Shown here one piece after another: positions 1 to 12,034 of a stretch of 64,000 bases of DNA. Location: the NCBI GenBank assembly GCA_018136815.1, contig CM030938.1, forward strand, positions 5,852,494-5,916,493. The letters run 5' to 3'. The notes under the pieces were generated by a model that was given only the letters and a program-made list of their open reading frames with translations, did no database searches and was not told the DNA's origin. The stretch is from Isochrysis galbana. Taxonomy: Eukaryota > Haptophyta > Isochrysidales > Isochrysidaceae. Positions within the stretch are counted from its first letter, which is position 1, and each line of letters opens with the position of its first letter. A program made the position numbers and the translations under genes.

Positions 1-3000
1 TGGGTCGCAGCATCGATGGTTTTTGTGTCCGCGCGGATTGCTGCCATCAGCGCATTCGCAAGGGTGTTCTCGCCATGTTCCGTTGGCCCGGCGATGCCGA
101 TGGAGCACACGGGGTCTACCGCACGGCGCAAAGCAGCAAGAGCGGAAGGCTCCAAGCGCAACTTGCCGGAGGAGTAGTCTGCGCGCAGCAGGGGCTGTGG
201 CTGTGGCGGCGGTGCCGTGGTGAGTAGGTAGTGAGCGCTGCCGGCCGCGATGGCGGCGAGGATGACGCCGATTTCGGCCATACGTTTGGCTGATAGGAGT
301 CGACGAGTAGGAGAATGCGCTGCATCGACCTTGCGCCCAGCGGCCACTGCACCGGCGGCAGAAAGCGCGCCTGAAGAGCTACCTGACGCCCTCACGCCAA
401 CATTGCTTCCGTCACTGGTTGCAGTCGGGCCTCCATGGCCGGTACCACGCACGGTGCTCGACGAGTTCATCTCCGGCGGGTGCGCCTTAATGTCCGGGAT
501 GCCAGCGGCAAGCCTGCCCTTGCCCGGACCTCGGTGGACGCGGTACAGATCGCGGCGCGGATACCTTCCGGCGGCAACATCGGCGGGCTGCACCACGCGC
601 TCGGACGCGGGGTCAATGAGCTCATAGCGTTGGAGCATCACGCCCTGCTCAACGAAAGCATATTGGGGTATTCGTCAATTGGGCAGCAGCGTCATAGCGG
701 GGTGGGTATGCGCGCGCGGAGTTCCTGCTAGCCTGGGGCGCCAGGTGTGGATTGCTGGCTGGCCGGCCTCCTCGCACCGGCTGGCCCCTGGCCTTCTCGA
801 GCTGTGCCGTCACGGCGCCGACGCCAGCATCAAATGCTGCCGGATACGGCTTTCCTGCCACCAAGGCAGCGCCAAATCCAAGAGAGAAAACCGCCGAGGC
901 CACGTTGTGCGCCCGTGTTCGCCAGCCCACTACGCATGGGATGCAAACCTGAGGCGCGAGGGGTGATGCAGTAGGATGAAGGGCTTAGAAGGCCAATCGA
1001 CGACACCACTAGTGGTAAGCTAATCTGCCAGGCCATACCCGCTGCCAGCAGACGGCCGCAGATGAGGGCGAATGACCGACTTGCCTGGTAGAGCATTTCG
1101 CCAAGTGAGCCGAGCTCGAAGCCCGAGGAGCACGCGTTGAGCACGACGCACTCGAGGCAGCCGCCATGAAGCGGCACATGCTGGCGCAACTCAGATGCTA
1201 TCGCAGCGGGCGAGAAAAGCTGTAGCGAGCCGTCGGCGCCTGAGAATCCAAGCGTCCCGGCGCCATCTGCCATCCGCGAGTCGCCGTGCCCAGCGAACCA
1301 GAAAATGTGCGGGCGCCACTCGCGGAGCGCCTGGCGGAGGTCGGAAAAGGAACCTCCTGAGAGCGGCGGCGGCGCGGCGCGCAGAAGACCGGCGGCAATC
1401 AGCGCTTTGGCTTCTGGGTTGCAATCAAGCGGCGCAATGAGCGGTGAACAAAACATGAAGAGTGCGCGACGGCCATCCGGTAATGTCGTCCGATTAATTG
1501 GCGAGGAGCGCGGGAGACGGCCGGATGCCGTGTGAGACGCACACGTGCAGGAGGGGTTGGTGTCCGCATTGCCCGGGGCGGTTCCACCGGCAGTGGCGGG
1601 CGGCGCTGCCGCGGAGGCTGAGGGCGGCGTGCTCGACGGCGAGTGGCTGGCAGCGGCGGTCGAGGCGGTGGCGACAGCGGGCGTGGAGATCCCGTCTGTG
1701 GTGGCCGTTTCGGCCGATTCTTGCGAGATTTCTGATTGGGGATTAGTGGTGCCGGTGGCAAAGACGGGCCGGCGCAGCCGCAAAGCCGCGGACACTGCCG
1801 CGAGAATGCCGCCGACAGGGCCATGCGCACGGGGGGCTGCGGCGATTGCAGGCAGAGCTGCACCAGGCGTGGGCGTCGCGGAGGAAGCGCGTGCCGCACG
1901 GACAGGCGCATCCGTAGGCGGCCGTTGTGCATCGGCTGCTGCCGCCGCGGCGACATTCAACCCCGCAAGTGCGGCCTCTGCGCCATCACCGTTGACAACG
2001 GCAGCCACGGTTGTACTGCCGTCTGCATGGCCATGCATGCCGGCGGCGGCAGCAGCGGTTACGGCATCTGCCGCTTCCTCAGCAGCGGCGGCGGCTGACG
2101 CAGCGTCAACCGCCTCCGTAGAGGCAGACGCGGGTAGGGACGGTGCACGAACGATAGTCGGCACCCCGTTGGAGGAGGCAACGGCAACAGCGATGGACGT
2201 CTGCGAGCCGTCTGCAGGTGCAACGTCAGCCACGGCGTTAATCGACACGGCGGGCTGCTGGACGGAGTCCCCTATGGTGGAATGCGGCGGTGTTGACCTG
2301 CCTGTGCTGTTGCTGCTAGCAGTCTTCCTTCTTGCAACAGGCCGCCGGCCGCGCTGACGCGGTAGCGGCATGTCGGCAAGTGCCCGCATCCGCGCGCAGC
2401 GCTCATGCAGCAACTTGACGACGCGCGCCTTGTCGAGCGCACCTAAGGGGGGCGTCGGCTCGGCCAGCTCCTCCTCGTCCTCTGCGTCCATTTGCGGCTC
2501 AGTGAAGGGCAGCGCGCCAGCAACCGAGTCTGAAGGGGAGCCACCGTCGGAGACGGGTCCGGCGGCCTCGCCTGCGGGCGTCCCGTCCTCTGTGTTTTGG
2601 AGGCTGGTAGCAGCGGCGCCCGACGTAGTGGCTGCCCAAGAGCCATCCTCGTGCAAGTTGGGGTTGATGGGCGTTGTGCGCGTCGATGGTGGCGGCTCCT
2701 CGTCCGAGACAACGGGCGCTGCTTTCGGCTTCTTGGCGGCAAGTGGCGCGCGTGAGGTGCCACCACTGTCCGCAGCAAGTTCCGCTACCCGCTCCGAGTA
2801 GTCAGTCGTCCGTACAGGCGGCAAGGAGAAGGCGCGGAAGGCATGCTGCAGCCGCTCGAGCTCCTCCGCTATGGCGGGGAGCAGCTCGCGGCAGCGCCTC
2901 TTGGCGCGATACGTCTCGGCGTCGGAGCCAGCTGAGTTAGAGGTGCCTGAGGTACCAGAGAGCGAAGCGTCCTCCTCCGCTCCAGAGGACATATAGCCGC

Positions 3001-4144
3001 ACGACGAGTGGCCATCACCGCCTGAGCCGCCGCAGCCATCGCTTGAGTTCCCGCATGAGTCGGGGTTGGCGCCATTTTCATTTTGGTCGCGATGACGCTT
3101 GCGGCCGTGTGGCGGTGGGTTGGTGAGCTCCTCGCAGAGGCGAACGAGCTCGCTGTGCACTCGCCGCAAAGCAGCCTCTTGCACCTCCGACTCGGCGTCG
3201 AGAAGCAAAGGATCGCGGTCCGTGGCGTCGCCCATGCCGATGTCGGTCGCAGATGCCGAGGGTGCACGTGGTGGCTGGAGATGGGGCGTCATGCCGTGGT
3301 GCAGGGGGCAGCTAAGATTGCCGCCGCAGCCATATTCGATCTCCATGGTGTCGGCGCCGTCGAAGTCTGGTGCGCCGAATGGCGGTTGGCCTTGTGACTG
3401 CGTAGCAGGATGTGCGGACGGGAGCACCGGGGAGACATATGGCGAAATCGGCGCTGTCTCGGTGGACTCGCCCACCGAGTCTGAGCCAGCGGTGGAGGCG
3501 GCAGAGGGATGGAGGGGCGAGCCGAGGTGGAAGTTGATGCCCTCTTCATTGGCGCCCACATTGTCTCCAGCAAAGTCGTCCACACCGAAGTCGCCGCCTG
3601 CGTTGCCGCCAAAGTTACCACCGTACGGTCCGTACCGCCCAGAAGCATAATGCGGATGCGGGCGCGGCGAGCGGCGAGGAAGCTCGCCTGATCCTGGATT
3701 GGAGTTGGGCGCTGAATTGGGCGCAGAGCCGTGGCCGCCAGCCGGAGGTGCGGGGCAGTGCCGACGGTCGGCGAGCGCATCAGAGAGCGCGTCACTGAGG
3801 TCGAGGTCGCCCGCGATCGACTCCGACAGCGACTCCAGCTCCTGCGCGCACAGGGTCCGGGCCAAGAAAACGTATCAGGTAGAGCAGTACCCACTTGCCG
3901 CGTCGGTAAGTGGCACCAATCCCGTACCAGTGTTTGTGGTGTTAACCTGGCCCGTGCGAATCAAGGTTTGCGTTGGTGTGGTGGGTGAGCTGGAGGGAGA
4001 AAGCTGGTGGTGTAGCTGGGCTGAGGGCGGTGTGCCCTCCATGATCCCGGCGTCTACCAGCTCGTAGCCGCATGCTGGGCAAGAGGTTCCACGGATGCGA
4101 TGGAGGTCATTTGGGTAGGGAACAGCTGTGGTGTGACGCTCCAT
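1..4144 (-). CDS. CHAT (caspase-like) - transmembrane - GBP-like fusion protein, 5' part, runs off the left edge
   Basis: Proposed exons on the minus strand are 4144-3947, 3841-1085, 948-778 and 644 to the edge; frame is kept throughout. The intron at 1084-949 has a GC-AG boundary (AG|GCAAGT). Exon 1 starts at an ATG and has a CPACGYEL motif. Exon 2 is about 919 codons, mostly Ser/Gly/Ala/Asp-rich and probably disordered. It ends in a CHAT domain: WFAGHGD with the catalytic-type His near residue 918, and VVLNACSSG with the Cys near residue 970. Exon 3 supplies the following CHAT strand (VVGWRT, then FGAALVAGKPYPAAFD). Exon 4 has a hydrophobic segment (MAEIGVILAAIAAG, about residue 1163), then GKLRLEPSALAALRR and SIGIAGPTEHGENTL. 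These align with the region around the P-loop of guanylate-binding proteins. The Walker A GK[S/T] reads GEN here, so GTP binding is doubtful. CHAT assignment is firm; the GBP call rests on about 60 residues. Separate adjacent genes remain possible. Confidence 0.72.
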
Positions 4145-4352
4145 AGGTTCGGCCGATTGAACATTAGGACCCGTTGCACAGCGTCAATGACACCACACGC
4201 GAGGCGAAACGGTGGCACTGGGCCAACTTGAAATGAGCACCATCGCCCGTGGCCGGCGTCGACGTGCTAGCTTGAGAGGTGATTTGTGGAGTATTGCGCT
4301 GCTCCGGCCTGCCAGCTGTAGCCGAAGAGGCACAAGCGGCATCTCCGCCGCC

Positions 4353-7300
4353 TCACAGCAGACATGCAGCCGCAGCAGCTGGCGGGACGCGCGCCTTGCC
4401 ACGTCGCGCGGAGAGTCGTGGCGAGCGCCGTGTCGAACGAGTCGGCGACGGGGCAGAGGAGGAACGATTGCGACACAGAGCTGGAGATGGGCATTGGAGC
4501 GAAACGGGCCGGCGAGAGGGGTCGGCACGGGGCGAAGGCTGCGACGCAGTAGCAGGAGCGAGGCACCGCGGCTGCTTGCACGCTAATGTCCGCCTTTCTG
4601 CGCGGATTGGCAGGCGTTTACGAGCGAAGCGGGGCGTCGCACCGCCACGGCGGCGGCCCGAGGAGCCGAAACCGCTCTCGCTCCCAGAGCTAGCACCGCC
4701 AGAGCTGCCACGGAAGGACGCAGTACCAAGAGTTTCCACGTGACTGCTAGTCGGTAGATAACCGGTGCGCCCAAAGTCCGACGGGCCCGTGCCGGCCGCA
4801 GCTCGAGAAGGAATGGCGGCATTGGAGGTCGGTTGGACGCAGCGTCCGACGTAAGCTGCTACGCGATCGAGCATGTGCCCTTCTGCGGCAGCTTGTCTGC
4901 TGTCGACTACGAGGGCCCGGCCCGGCGGGTGCTTGCTCTCTAGTGCAGCCGGCCCAGCGCGCGGCAGATTTTTACTGCGCGACGTGGAGGGGCTAGGCGA
5001 AGGAGGCGGCACTGCGTGCGCTACGAGGGGCGGCGCGTAGCCGTCAACGTATGATGGTCCGAGACGTCCGCCCGGTGGATCCGCCGCGCACGCCTCTACC
5101 GCACCAACGAGCGTAGCCGCGCAGTTCGTTGGCGACAAGCCCCCCTCTCGCACAGCAACCTCTGGAGAGAGCGCTGCCGCCCGCCCCATCCGATTCATGT
5201 CATCCGCGAGGGTGATTCGGGGGGCAATGACATGCCCCGGGGGCGAGTGCAAGGGGGCCCGGGTGTGTAAAGGATGCTGGGGGAGGGGTGCGGGTCTTTG
5301 CTGCGGTGGAGTCTGCGAGCGCGCAAGGTGGTCGTCGTGGGAAACGGACAAGGGGGTGGAGGTGGGGTGAGGTGTTGTGTGAAGTGAGGGTGGGGGGTGT
5401 CCCGCTCCCGGCAACGCGTTGGTTGACCCCTGAGCGTGCGCGAGGCGCCCTGTTCGCTTGCTTGCCTGGCGCAGATCGTCATCGAGAACTATGTCGGCCC
5501 CTGTGAGTCGCCTCGCAGCATCGGGCGGCGCGGCCGACATGTGGTTGTGTGCAGCGGCGGCAGCGGCCATCGCCTGCTGCGCGCTCGTGCCGCCGCCCGC
5601 AGCAGCAGCAGCGAGCGCCTGTTCAAGCTCAATCGATGCCCACGGATGGACCCCTGAGTATCCAACGGGTGCGCTACCCGTGCTATTGTACCCGCCGACA
5701 GAGTGGCTGTTGGCGTTGTTCGAAGCGCAGGCTGCGTGTGAATTGGCGGCGCTCGCGGCGTCAGCGAACGCGGCGAGCTCGGATGAGAATGAAGGCCCAC
5801 CACCCGGCCCGCCTACGCCGTCGGCGGCACTACCAGGCAGCGGCACAAGTCCCCGTTGCGCCATCTCATGTTCCAGTACAGCCGACTCGAGAAGCGCCCC
5901 ATAATAGGCGTCGTCGACGCACTCAGCGAGCTCGGCCAGCGAGATAGGTTCAGAGTTTTGGCGCACAACGGCAGGAGGCGCGGCTGCGGGGGATCCCACC
6001 AGCTGAAGCGCGGCGGGCGGCGCGAGCGTCGGCGCCGATCCGTTGGGAGGGGGAGGGTAGGCCATGGGCGGCGAAACATTGGCCGTGATGGCCGACGCGA
6101 TGCCCGGCGGCAACCCGCTCGGTGCGCTTGCCCTCGCCCCATAGGGCGAGCCTCCCAACCGCACCGGATCGACCACGCCCTGCTCGAGCGGCTCGCCAAC
6201 ATTGATGACGCCCTGTTGCAGTATGAGGCTGTTGAGCATGGCGTCCGACGCGGCTGGTAAAAGTGCAGCGGGCGCACCGCCCGCCAGAAGCGTGACGCTT
6301 GACGGCGGCTCGGTGCCCGGTTCTTGGGCGGCGGGCACTCGGCGGACCGGATGCATACCCGCAAAGTCGGTAGCGCGGCTGCCGCCGCCCGGCGTGCGAT
6401 CGCGCGATGCGATGTTCTCGCAACGTACGCAGTGACCCAGGCAAAGGCCCTCCTCAGCGATCTTCTTGACGAAACGGAGGCAATCGTTCGGTACCGCCCA
6501 TTTCTCGCGCGGGACCGCCTCCAGCTCAAAGCCTGCCGCAGAGAGATCCTCGAACGAAGGCAGCGCAATTCGGTGGTTTACAGCAAGCATGCGGCAGCGA
6601 CCCACCTGCGGCACGCCGCAAATAATGGGAAAGTTGTGGGTGGTTAGTGCGTGTCCACGCGCGGTGACGATATTACGCCAAGCAATACGCCGAATGCGCG
6701 CCACCCCAACGCCGTTTCCCATCCTGGAGCAATACAGAGCCACACATTCCGACCAGCAACCCTTCTGCATCCACCTTGCGTCACAGGCGAGAGGCTAGGC
6801 TGCACAGTCTTCTGCCGCCTCAACGCGGTCGCCTTACCCAGAAGACACTGTCCTGCGTGCTGGCTTGCCTACGCGACGATCGACCCACCCGGTGTTCGCA
6901 ATCTAAATCCACGCATGTGCCCAGAGCTCCGTCCTTGGTGAGCCAGCACGCGTAAGTCCCGGTGGCCTCGCGCGCGCATCCTCTCACTCGTCGGCTGGGA
7001 CAAGGGACAGCCAACCGCGCGCCCTATCCCCAGACTCGAGGTTTGTCCCGCCAGCCACCGCCACCATTGTCCTGCCCTCCCCCTCCCCCTCTTTCCCGCC
7101 CTCATATTGCTCCCTTCCGCCCTAGGGTCGCTCCCCTCCTCCCCCCTCCCCCCACCATTCCTTCTCCCCCCCCCCCGCCCCCCGAAACCACCCCCGTCCA
7201 CCTGTGCCCCCCCCCCTCCTCCTCCTCCTCCTCACCGAGATGTGCTTATTCTTCTTGTGTGGCTCGAGCAGCGAGCGCGGAAGCTCCGAGTGCAGGATCT

Positions 7301-7376
7301 TCTCGTACGTGTTGCGGCAGCGGTTCGAGTCTCCCTTCTCAAAGGTGGAGGAGGGCTTACTCGGTAGGGAAAGCAT
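4353..7376 (-). CDS. Unrecognised two-exon gene with a low-complexity C-terminal half
   Basis: Exon 1 is 7376-7236: ATG, 47 codons, then the donor TCG|GTGAGG. It includes the stretch CRNTYEKILHSELPRSLLEP. Exon 2 starts at 6605 after a good acceptor (a CTAAC branch-like site and a pyrimidine-rich run to GCCGCAG), and both boundaries are phase 0. It opens with a compact, plausibly folded segment (RMLAVNHRIALPSFEDL, then WAVPNDCLRFVKKIAEEG and a CxxCxxC-like cluster). The remaining 650 or so residues are Ala/Pro/Ser/His-rich. The reading frame stays open to a stop at 4353, about 200 nt before the start of the CHAT gene on the same strand. I do not recognise the conserved N-terminal part; a DNA- or protein-binding role would be a guess. 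Upstream of the ATG is a CT-rich leader like those of other genes here. Confidence 0.55.
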
Positions 7377-7439
7377 CGGCGCAGCAGAAAAGAGGGCGGG
7401 GGGAGCGGAAGGGAAGAAAGGGGGGGCGGGGGGGGCGGG

Positions 7440-8352
7440 GGCGGGGGCGAGAAGGCTCTGCTCTCTCTCTCTCTCTCTCTCTCTGGGGGGGGGGCGAGAG
7501 GGAAGGAGAGAGAGCAAGAGAAAAGAAGAGGAGAGCGAGGTTCGCGCGCTCTCTCACTCGACCGACCCGTGAATCTCATCCCGCGGATACGTGAATTGTT
7601 GGGAGGAGGTGCCGGTGATCGACGAAGGTGCCAACCTTCTATTCTCTCTCTTGTCCTTCTGCTTGTTTAGTCCGGTATGACGAGTTTCTTTTCTAGCATC
7701 TGAGGTATCTCCAGCGGTCGCGGCAGCCCTTCCGCCCTCATTTCTCTCCCTCTCTGCCTCTCTTCTTTCGACGAACCGCGGGGAGAGCGCGCGAGAGAGA
7801 GAGCGGGAGAGGGGGAAGGCTGACGGACCCACGGACGGGTGCGAGAAAACGAAAGAAAATCAGGGGCGTTTATGACAGTAACATACGGACACCCTTGGGC
7901 CACGCGGGCTCTCCCGGCGGGATGTCGCCTCTCTCTCTTTCTCTCTCTCTCTCGTCTCATCAAGGAGAGACTACTCCCGTCATCAGGGGCCACCACCGTC
8001 AGATGAAAGCCAAACGTGAATGGGAACTCCCATAACAAGGAGCCCTCTTCCGGCTGCTCAGGATGGCAAGCCATCCACCCCATTCCCCTCCGATTTGTAT
8101 AAATATTCTCCATGAGAAAGAGATCTCTACCTTCTCGTTCCGCCGGCCGCTGCTACCCTCTCTCTCGATCCTCTGGATCTCTCTATCCTCGCCCTCTCTC
8201 TCTCTCGTTGTTTCTCTCCGCAGTGGACCAGCGCTCTCGATGGCTCGGAAAGCAATGGAGAAGGAGAGAGGGGGGGGGGGAGAGAGAGAGAGGGAGAGAG
8301 AGAGAGAGAGAAGAGAGAGAAGAGAGAGAAGGAGAGGGGGGGGGGGGGGAAG

Positions 8353-8384
<32 letters not shown>

Positions 8385-8460
8385 CAGAGAAGAGAGAAAG
8401 CCCCAGACGCCACCGCCGACGCGGCCGGCCCCCTCGCCCGGTAGAAAGTACAAGTCCGCC
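7440..8460. repeat. CT/GA microsatellites and C-runs
   Basis: Clustered (CT)n at 7460-7484, 7925-7955 and around 8190-8215, and (GA)n mixed with G-runs at 8262-8395. Between them are poly-C and poly-G tracts. Long ORFs in both strands encode only Arg/Glu or Ser/Leu repeats and are not genes. The segment next to 7376 probably includes the promoter and leader of the minus-strand gene there. Confidence 0.9.
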
Positions 8461-10016
8461 GGTAGGGAGACGGCTTTTTACAACAGAATAATATTAAAAC
8501 AACTGAATATCAGTGCCGCTACTGCCACTAGCCATGCACCAATACGCCAGGCCACCACATTGTCGCATCCGCAATCGACCCTCTTTGTTCTAATCGGCTT
8601 TCGGTTCTAATCCCCCCTTTGCATAGCGGTTGCGCAAACGCGTAGTCTTCTGTCTTAGACTACAGACTACCATGTACCATGTTCTCGGTTGTCGGGGGCG
8701 GGGGGGGGGGGGGGGAGACGGAAGACAACGGAAAATGTCTGCCTCCTTTTAGAACTATCCTAGCTAAAAAGCCTGAATACAACATGTGTCCTGGGGCGGC
8801 TCTGCCCTAAGCAAACTTTATGACTTTCAATTTCAAAAATAAATTACAAAAAAGTTTCGTCTTGCACCAAAGGGGGTGGGGGGAAGTGGGGGGAGGGGGG
8901 GTGGGGTCGGTAAAAGTCACAAGGACTTGTGAAGTTTGCAGAGAGTTTCCCCCTCCTTCCCCCCCATCTTAGAGCAGGCTAACGCCAGAAGTTCGCGCCA
9001 GGCTTGAGGGAGGGGGGGGGGGGCAGTAGAAGTCACAAGTGCACAACGGAGACGGTAGAAGTCCCGCGCCTTTTGGCTCCTCGACAACGTGTGCTATCCT
9101 CAGCTTGGTGGCCAGCTCCATAAGAGACATATAAGTTCCTTGTTGTGTTTGAGCTCACTTTTGTTGCCTATTGTAAATACGGGTCTCAAGTCGCGCAAGG
9201 GGGGGGGGGGGATGTGAAGGGGTGCATAGGTATAGCAGACTTTGTGGCAGCGACATCCATCAAGGCGTATAGGCGCAGGTGCGCTGAGGGTTGTCGTGTT
9301 AGTACCGGGCTAGTGGGAGTAGTCGTAGTGGTAGTTGTGCTCATGTTCAGTTGTATTATTATAGTAGGTGTTAGCCCAGAATCTTCAATGTTTTTGCTCG
9401 TACTCTTGCTACGTGCCGTGCGCTGCCAACAATGGCTGTTCTCCACAAGCAACAAACGAGCGACTTGCGGCTTGGCATTCATCACGTACACTCTTCTACA
9501 CACAATTTACCGTCTTTGAACAACTACCAAAATCACCAACCCAAAGCAGGATGAAAGGCACATGCACAAGTGGTGAATGGTGCCCCCAACAATGTAAGCG
9601 GCCCGTGGTAGCAGCTATTGTACAGTCATGGTGACATGTTGACCACAATGGCGTATACGTTGCCCGTAATTTGCCGCCGCAAACGAGGGCTATTCCGCCC
9701 AATCCGTTCCTTTGGCTGGCTCAAACTCATGCTCGTCTCCTCCCTTTTCTGCGCTTAAGACGGATTTCAACTCGTCAAGTATGCGGATTGATGCTACGGT
9801 GTTGAATTGCACTCTGAAACACTCTCAGCTAGAGAGCTGCCACTCAGCCTGTGGAGGAAAATGCAGAGCTAGAACTGCAGGATTGCGAGGATAGCCTGCT
9901 ACCGATCGTTTCCACACTGGAGCAGGTGCGTCACGAACTATCGCGCAATAGCGCGGCACGGTGTCTGAGGCGTGGATCCTGCCATCGCCGCTTCCCGCTC
10001 GCCCCACTCGGCGCGC
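8461..10016. other. Intergenic stretch, no gene seen
   Basis: This is more AT-rich than its surroundings, with several G-homopolymers (about 8697-8715, 9011-9023 and 9199-9210). None of the short ORFs shows a recognisable motif or splice pattern. It contains one copy of a dispersed repeat at about 9255-9360. Confidence 0.5.
9255..9360. repeat. Dispersed repeat, copy 1
   Basis: A stretch of about 100 bp centred on GTGCGCTGAGGGTTGTCG and GTTAGTACCGGGCTAGTG matches 11930-12030 with few differences, in the same orientation. It has no coding content. It may be the end of a non-autonomous transposon, though no terminal repeats were found. Confidence 0.7.
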
Positions 10017-10580
10017 TCAAACGAGCACCTCTGCACGTTGGGTCTGGCCGGCTGGCTTGGCGGCGCGGCGCTTCCGCCCCGCAATGACCGCGATGCCAAG
10101 TGCAATCAGACCGATCGGCACAAGACTTCCCATCGTGAGAAGGGCAGAGCGTTGCTGCACTCTCTCGCTCGACGTCTCAGAGCGCTCAGCCATGCCGATA
10201 CTTGCGTGAGCTAGCGCTTCGGGCTGGAGCTCCGGATGGACGTCGAGGAATTCCTCTGCGGACTTGCGGGCCTCGAGCGTATACCCTTCGCCTATCGTGG
10301 CAAGAGAAGTGCTGCTATTAAGCCGTGCTCGAATCTGCGTCTCGATCTCGCTCTGGAGCGAGAGAGGAAGTGAGAGAGAGCTCGAGTTGTAACTCGCGAG
10401 AGTGAGCTCAGCGAGGGAGGAGGCGGAGGAGCTCAGGTTGTACTGGCTCGCGTACCACTCGGCGGACTCCTGGAGCGAGGAGGCGGAGGAGCTTAGGTTG
10501 TACTCGCTCGCGTACCACACGGCCGACTCCTCGAGTGCGGAGATGTTGAGAGAGAGAGAGGAGAGGCTGCCCCAGTCCAT
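10017..10580 (-). CDS. Small single-pass membrane protein with internal repeats (187 aa)
   Basis: An intact ORF from ATG at 10580 to TGA at 10017. Residues 15-55 contain two near-identical units built on ESAxWYASxYNLSSSASSL, with N-glycosylation-type sequons (NIS, NLS, NSS). A hydrophobic segment (LVPIGLIALGIAVIAG) lies near residues 152-168, followed by basic RKRRAAK. The topology is that of a C-terminally anchored protein with a short positively charged tail; no signal peptide is visible. A CT-rich leader precedes the ATG. Function is unknown. The internal duplication, ATG and clean stop favour a real gene, but the Ser-rich sequence beside microsatellites leaves some doubt. Confidence 0.55.
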   Translation of the reverse strand: MDWGSLSSLSLNISALEESAVWYASEYNLSSSASSLQESAEWYASQYNLSSSASSLAELTLASYNSSSLSLPLSLQSEIETQIRARLNSSTSLATIGEGYTLEARKSAEEFLDVHPELQPEALAHASIGMAERSETSSERVQQRSALLTMGSLVPIGLIALGIAVIAGRKRRAAKPAGQTQRAEVLV

Positions 10581-10589
10581 CGGCGCAGA

Positions 10590-10865
10590 GAGAGAGCCCG
10601 AGAGAGAGAGACGGAGAGGGAGAGAGAGGGAGGGAGAGAGAGAGAAATAAGAAATAAGCGAGAGGGAAGGAAGGGGAGAAGAGAAGAGAGAAAGAGAGAG
10701 AGGGAAGGAAGGAGAACAAGACCAGAAGAGAAGAGAGAGCGAGGGGGGGGAGCAGCGCCCCCCCCCCCCCCCTTCCTCTTCCCCTTCTTCCCCTTCCCTC
10801 CTTCTTCTCTTCCCCTTTTCCTTCCCCTCCGCGCCGCCGGCGCCGCCGGCCGACTCGCTGCTACT
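10590..10865. repeat. GA-rich and C-rich low-complexity leader region
   Basis: (GA)n-rich sequence from 10590 to 10750, then poly-C and CCTTCTTC-type repeats to about 10830. It lies immediately upstream of the minus-strand gene starting at 10580 and probably includes its promoter and leader. Confidence 0.8.
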
Positions 10866-11128
10866 TTATTTTTTTATTGGAGAAGACACTCTAGAGTACC
10901 TTTGCTGACTGACTTTAGACTTTAGAGGGGTTTTGAGGGAACTCAAGAGTGACTCAACTGTGGGCGACTCAACTGCGTTGGCGCGCTGTTGAGTCACTGT
11001 TGAGTTCGCTGTCCAAAATACCGTTGAGGCGAACACGCCTGAACAATGGTGCATCCCAAGAAATCTCCCGCCACCCGGAAGGCGGAACCGCGGGGGAACT
11101 GTGTGAGCGGCGCCCTCGCGGACCGGCC

Positions 11129-11842
11129 ATGCCCACCCGTCCGTACACCGCGCGAGAGCTGGAGGCCTCCAGGCAGGCCTTGGTGCTGGCGCTGGAGGAG
11201 ATGGATGAGAGGGCGCGCAAGAGGGCGCGCTTCGGGCCCGACGCCTCGCGCAGACGACTTCTGGGAAGACGCCTTCTTGGCTCTGGCTGCCGAGCCGCTC
11301 GCACGGACGATGCGCTCGCGCATCGGGCCGGAGCGGCTTTCCATTGCGAGGCTGGAACTGGAGGCGACAGCAGCTGGCGGCGGCGGCCACGTTGTAGTGC
11401 GCGACGTGTACGCACGCTTCGGCGTGCGCCTGACCGACCTGCGGCGATTCGTCGACGCGCTACTCATGCCTGCGGGCATGCGTCTGCGCGGAGGCCACGT
11501 AATGAGTGCCGAGGAAGCAGTCCTCATCACCTTGCGCAGGTTCAAACACGCAGGTGCGAGGCCCCCAGCTCCACACACCTGTCTGCCTTCCCCTCTCGTC
11601 CCTGCCCACTGTCGCGCTCCTCCCTTTCCGTGGTGCAGGTAGTTAGTGCAGCGTCGCTTACTTGGGAGTTGGGCCGAAGCGAGGCAGCCATCAGTGCCGC
11701 ACACGCCGCGGTGGTCGAGCACATCCATCGTCAGTTCCCCCACCTAGTAGATTCCCGTAGCTTCTCAGCCTTTGCGCCCCTCTTCCCACGGTTTGCGTTG
11801 CGGGCGCGTTCGCGGAGGCAGGAGTCCCCTTATCCAACTTAG
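11129..11842 (+). pseudogene. PIF/Harbinger-like transposase, N-terminal part, frameshifted and truncated
   Basis: The frame opens at ATG 11129 (ARELEASRQALVLALEEMDE) and shifts by one near 11255 into a second frame with DDFWEDAFLALAAEP. That frame continues through MSAEEAVLITLRRFKHA to 11553. A 98-nt GT-AG intron (11554-11651) restores frame to SLTWELGRSEAAISAAHAAV and VEHIHRQFPHLVD. Known pattern: the helical domain before the DDE catalytic core of HARBI1-type transposases has an LLxRLAxPxR stretch, then a GRSxSxISRxxNxVxxxI helix, which this resembles. No DDE core follows, and a dispersed repeat begins at about 11930. The call rests on motif resemblance. A domesticated gene is possible, but the frameshift argues for decay. 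Confidence 0.5.
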
Positions 11843-11929
11843 TGGGGTTTCTTGATGGTAAACTCTGGGAGGTAGCTCGTCCTGTCCCTAGAGGCGAGCC
11901 GGCGGGGTACATAGTTATTTGTGTCTGTG

Positions 11930-12030
11930 GCAACAACACGCGTCAAGGTGTACGGGCAGGTGCGCTGAGGGTTGTCGTGTTAGTACCGGGCTAGTGAGAG
12001 TAGTGGTACTAATGCTCAGTTAGATTAGAG
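11930..12030. repeat. Dispersed repeat, copy 2
   Basis: This matches 9255-9360 in the same orientation, including GTGCGCTGAGGGTTGTCG and ACCGGGCTAGTG. It directly follows the truncated transposase relic. Confidence 0.7.
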
Positions 12031-12034
12031 AATA

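Noticed and set aside
1545-2357. 270-codon Ala-rich plus-strand ORF
   Set aside because: It lies antisense to exon 2 of the CHAT gene; the Ala-rich composition mirrors the GC-rich low-complexity coding strand.
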